Position numbers and translations under genes: made by a program. From Campylobacteraceae bacterium (GTDB taxonomy: Bacteria; Campylobacterota; Campylobacteria; Campylobacterales; Sulfurospirillaceae), in the NCBI GenBank assembly GCA_027013265.1, contig JALUXQ010000189.1:1-7971 (forward strand): a DNA stretch of 7,971 nt, given 5' to 3'. The notes beneath the pieces were generated by a model. The model was given only the letters and a program-made list of their open reading frames with translations. It ran no database searches and was not told the DNA's origin. Positions 5,088-7,971 of the stretch are shown here, piece by piece (position 1 is the stretch's first letter; every line of letters starts with the position of its first letter).

Positions 5088-7298
5088 ATGAATAAAATAT
5101 TATTATCAGGGTTGATTTTAGCCTCTTCTGTATATGCAATTACAATCAAAAATATCAAGTTTGATGGACTTATCCATCTCTCTCCTAGTATCGCAAAAGA
5201 GATTATGAATATACATAAGGGCGATGTTCTGGATATCAATGTGATTGATAAAGGAATCAAAGATTTATATAAACAGAAGTTTTTCAAAGATATAGAGGTG
5301 AGTGAAAATTATGGCAACCTAGTTGTAACTGTTGTAGAAAAACCAGTTATAGCAAATATCGAGATAAGTGGTGTTGGAAGCGATGATAAAAAGAAATTAG
5401 AAGAGAATTTAGATATCAAAAAAGGCGAGATATTTGATAAGTCAAAACTTAAAATAGCAAAGAGACAAATAGAGCAATACTATGAAGATAAAGGGTATTT
5501 TAATACTGTTGCTGAGGCAACTACTAAAAAATTAAATACAAGTTCACTATCTTTAAATATTGTAATAAACAGAGGTGAAAAGATTGTTATAAAAAAAGTA
5601 AGATTGTGTGGGGCCAAGAAATTTGACTACAACGATATAAGATCGTCAGTTGCAAATAGGCAGACCGAATATCTTTCATGGATGTGGGGTTTTGATGATG
5701 GTAAAGTAAGAGTAAATGATTTGCCGTATGATTCCAAAAGAATAAAAGACTACTACCTAAGACATGGTTATTTAGATGTTAGAGTTAGTAACCCATTTTT
5801 GAAGGCATATATGGATAGTTACTCAGCAGAGTTAACATACAATATAAAAGAGGGTGAACAATATAGTGTTAAAAAAGTAGATATTGTAGTGCCAAAAGGT
5901 TTAATTGATGTAAAAAAAGTCATATCAGACTTACACCTTCAAGCAGGTCAAGTATTTAGTTCAAAAAGATTAAGAAAAGATATAAAAACCATAGTTAATG
6001 ATGTGGCAGATTTGGGTTATGCTTTTGTACGAGTCAGCCCAGATATAAAAACAGATAAAAAAGAGCATGCAACTGATGTTACTTTTGTTGTATATCCGGG
6101 AGAGAAAGTATATATAAATGATGTGATAATTTCAGGTAATACCAAAACACTAGATAGAGTTGTAAGAAGAGAAGTCTATCTAGCACCTGGAGACTTATAT
6201 AGCAAAACTGATTTGCAAGATTCAAAAAATGCACTAAAAAGAACAGGATATTTTGAAGATGCTAATATAAAAGAGATAAGAGTGGACGAAAATAAAATGA
6301 ATCTATTGGTCACAGTTAAGGAGGCACGAACATCTTCGATAGGTGGTGGTATCGGATATGGCTCTACTGATGGGCTTCTTTTGAGTGCAAATTTAGCAGA
6401 CGACAATATTTTTGGATCAGGATTGAAAGCAAAAGTAAGTGTAGATAGGTCAAATACGCAGTTAAATGGCAGAGTTGCTCTAATAAATCCTAGAGTATAT
6501 GACTCTATTTATAGCTTAGGCGGTAGCATATATAGTTCACGCTATACATATGCTGCTTACGATCAAGATACGGCAGGGTTTAATTTAACCCTTGGTAGGA
6601 AATTTGGAAGAGACTGGAGAGGCTCAGTTGAATATACGCTTGAAACTTCGCAATTAAGTAATCTGTCTTCTACTTTAGACCCATCACTTTATACAACTAA
6701 CAGAACCATTAAGAGTGCGATAACTCCAGCAGTCTCATTTAATAATACAGATGACTACTATCTTCCAAGAAGAGGTATAAGTTCGTCGCTTAGTGCAGAG
6801 TTTGCTGGTGTTGGTGGTGATGAAAAATTTCTTAAAACCAGAGGAAGATTTGGGTATTTTTATGGCTTGGATGATAAGATTGATTATGATCTGATTTTAA
6901 GATATAAATCTAGGTTTAGTTATATAGTTCAAAATGGATATTTGCCAATTGGAGAAAAGGTATATATGGGAGGTATTGGTACAGTCAGAGGATATGCCTC
7001 AAGGTCGATTTCTCCTAAAAACAGTAGCGGTGATTTACTCGGAGGAAAAATGATGTTTGTAAATAGTGCAGAAGCAGACTTTCCATTAATAGAGAGAATC
7101 AAGCTAAGAGGAGCGCTATTTTTTGATTATGGTATGATTGGTGAAAGTAGTTTAAATATAAAACGAGCAGGAACAGGCTTAAGTGTAGAGTGGGTTTCAC
7201 CTATGGGACCAATTAATCTTGTCTTTGCATCTCCCCTCTTACAAAAACGAGGAGATCATATATCATCTTTTGAATTTACTATGGGACGACAGTTTTAA
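5088..7298 (+). CDS. bamA: Outer membrane protein assembly factor BamA (Omp85 family)
   Basis: Essential outer-membrane insertase that folds beta-barrel proteins into the outer membrane. At 736 residues it is shorter than E. coli BamA (about 810). A Sec signal peptide spans about residues 1-17, with likely cleavage after VYA. Five periplasmic POTRA domains follow at roughly 18-85, 86-163, 165-256, 258-338 and 339-411; several keep the family pattern of an opening strand, a GY/GYF turn and a closing basic or acidic strand (for example DKGYFNT near 134 and NTKTLDRVVRRE near 351). The beta-barrel covers about 416-736. The signature VRGY of loop 6 lies at 633-636, and the chain ends in ...FTMGRQF, with the terminal Phe expected of an outer-membrane barrel signal. 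The mature chain has a single cysteine (173, in POTRA3). Divergent from tyrA; the stop overlaps the stop of the convergent Ppx/GppA gene. No BamB-E genes are in view. Confidence 0.95.
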   Translation: MNKILLSGLILASSVYAITIKNIKFDGLIHLSPSIAKEIMNIHKGDVLDINVIDKGIKDLYKQKFFKDIEVSENYGNLVVTVVEKPVIANIEISGVGSDDKKKLEENLDIKKGEIFDKSKLKIAKRQIEQYYEDKGYFNTVAEATTKKLNTSSLSLNIVINRGEKIVIKKVRLCGAKKFDYNDIRSSVANRQTEYLSWMWGFDDGKVRVNDLPYDSKRIKDYYLRHGYLDVRVSNPFLKAYMDSYSAELTYNIKEGEQYSVKKVDIVVPKGLIDVKKVISDLHLQAGQVFSSKRLRKDIKTIVNDVADLGYAFVRVSPDIKTDKKEHATDVTFVVYPGEKVYINDVIISGNTKTLDRVVRREVYLAPGDLYSKTDLQDSKNALKRTGYFEDANIKEIRVDENKMNLLVTVKEARTSSIGGGIGYGSTDGLLLSANLADDNIFGSGLKAKVSVDRSNTQLNGRVALINPRVYDSIYSLGGSIYSSRYTYAAYDQDTAGFNLTLGRKFGRDWRGSVEYTLETSQLSNLSSTLDPSLYTTNRTIKSAITPAVSFNNTDDYYLPRRGISSSLSAEFAGVGGDEKFLKTRGRFGYFYGLDDKIDYDLILRYKSRFSYIVQNGYLPIGEKVYMGGIGTVRGYASRSISPKNSSGDLLGGKMMFVNSAEADFPLIERIKLRGALFFDYGMIGESSLNIKRAGTGLSVEWVSPMGPINLVFASPLLQKRGDHISSFEFTMGRQF

Positions 7299-7971
7299 TT
7301 CTCTAGTGTAATTGCAAAAGAGGCTGGTTTTGCCAGTTTCTTTATGCACTCCTTTGCTAGATATAGTTTTTTGTCTGATTTTATGTGTAGAGTGTGATTT
7401 GAGTACTCAAAAGAGAACTTATTGTCAGCCAAGTCTTTATGTAGGCAATTTGACAAAGACAGGATAAAGCTTAACCAATTTACCACTTTTATATCTGGAA
7501 GTAGATTTTTATATGACTTTAAATCCTTAATAGATGGCAATTTTTTCATATGATATTTTATAAGCAGGGCAATTAAGATTTTATCACTATGTGAAAACCC
7601 ATAATTTAAACCATTTATGATAAAGTAAAAGCTATGTAAATTCTTCTGATAGAAGTTTAGTTCTATCCCTATATTATAGAGTTTTGCAGATGTCAATAGG
7701 ATACTTAGATATTTATTGTCAACTTGATGTATGTATGAGAGAGTATTAAACAGGTCTCTAGAATATCTAACTATAGAATTGTTGCGTCTATTTTTTGTGC
7801 CAAATCTATCTATTAAACTTTTTAGGCTAGGCTTAAAGTTTGCATTAAACATATGGTTTGAGTTTCTCAGCAGATCACATAAGTAAACCCCTTCTCTGAC
7901 GCCAACACCAGAAGTGATAATATCTTTAATCTCTAACTTTTTGCAGATGGCATCAAAGATATATAGTCCTT
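7295..7971 (-). CDS. ppx: Ppx/GppA-family phosphatase, C-terminal part, cut by window edge
   Basis: The frame is open on the - strand from the window edge to a TAA at 7295, giving about 224 visible residues. The ATG at 7852 is not the start: upstream codons continue the family sequence, notably ITSGVGVREGVYLCDLLR (about 7917-7864), which matches the SGxGxREG motif at the end of the actin-like ATPase domain of exopolyphosphatase / guanosine pentaphosphate phosphatase. The family hydrolyses polyphosphate or converts pppGpp to ppGpp in the cytosol. The rest is the helical C-terminal HD-like domain, recognisable by NLHSFYFIINGLNYGFS and IALLIKYHMKK, equivalent to the HS-x-Y-x-I-x-N and GF and RYHRK stretches of E. 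coli Ppx. The spot that is often His-Asp (His-Glu in E. coli Ppx) reads Tyr-Asn here. Whether it acts on polyphosphate or pppGpp cannot be told without the N-terminal domain. It ends head-on with bamA, sharing TTAA. Confidence 0.85.
   Translation of the reverse strand, partial: GLYIFDAICKKLEIKDIITSGVGVREGVYLCDLLRNSNHMFNANFKPSLKSLIDRFGTKNRRNNSIVRYSRDLFNTLSYIHQVDNKYLSILLTSAKLYNIGIELNFYQKNLHSFYFIINGLNYGFSHSDKILIALLIKYHMKKLPSIKDLKSYKNLLPDIKVVNWLSFILSLSNCLHKDLADNKFSFEYSNHTLHIKSDKKLYLAKECIKKLAKPASFAITLEN
7317..7343 (+). terminator. Possible weak terminator hairpin for bamA, inside the ppx 3' end
   Basis: An 11-base-pair stem (7317-7327 with 7333-7343, two G-U pairs, 5-base loop) begins 19 bases after the bamA stop. 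The two wobble pairs form only in the bamA-sense RNA and become A-C mismatches in the opposite transcript, so any function would be for bamA. The 3' arm ends in TTTCTTT, but no clean U-run follows. The bases also encode the end of the Ppx/GppA protein, so the hairpin may be chance. Confidence 0.3.

Noticed and set aside
5075..5287. A 70-residue - strand frame over the start of bamA
   Set aside because: It is antisense to the bamA signal peptide and POTRA1, and would occupy the tyrA/bamA promoter region.
7850..7852. ATG as the start of a 185-residue hypothetical gene
   Set aside because: The frame continues upstream to the window edge with the SGVGVREG motif of Ppx/GppA, so this Met is internal.

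Overview
The window is AT-rich bacterial DNA. Its protein sequences and gene neighbourhood look like Campylobacterota (Epsilonproteobacteria), most like a Sulfurimonas-type organism. That placement is inferred from the BamA and Hyf-like sequences and the tyrA/bamA divergent pair; there is no marker gene in view to prove it. No rRNA, tRNA, CRISPR array, insertion sequence or phage gene was seen.

Left half (1-4205, + strand): the end of a tightly packed operon for a membrane complex of the hydrogenase-4 / complex I superfamily. In order it holds the 3' end of hyfC (NuoH-like membrane anchor), hyfE (NuoK-like end), hyfF (NuoL/M/N-type ion-translocating subunit), hyfG (fused NuoC-NuoD-like large subunit) and hyfI (NuoB-like small subunit with an N2-type 4Fe-4S site). 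Each junction abuts or overlaps by 1 to 4 bases, so translation is probably coupled. The notable point is in hyfG: all four cysteines that bind the NiFe centre in hydrogenases are replaced. The complex therefore should not be a hydrogenase, despite the hyf names. It fits the poorly understood energy-converting-hydrogenase-related (Ehr) class. The small-subunit cluster ligands and the charged membrane residues are kept, which suggests a redox-linked ion pump with an unknown electron acceptor or donor.

Middle (4188-5087): tyrA (prephenate dehydrogenase, - strand) runs tail-to-tail into hyfI with an 18-base coding overlap. It is divergent from bamA, and the short gap between them holds two ribosome binding sites of identical sequence and spacing plus overlapping, oppositely oriented -10 elements.

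Right half (5088-7971): bamA (+ strand) is a complete Omp85 outer-membrane assembly factor with signal peptide, five POTRA domains and beta-barrel. It meets a convergent gene on the - strand whose stop codon shares the bases TTAA with the bamA stop. That gene is the C-terminal part of a Ppx/GppA-family phosphatase, cut by the window edge. The right half is housekeeping; the Ehr-like operon is the part most worth following up.
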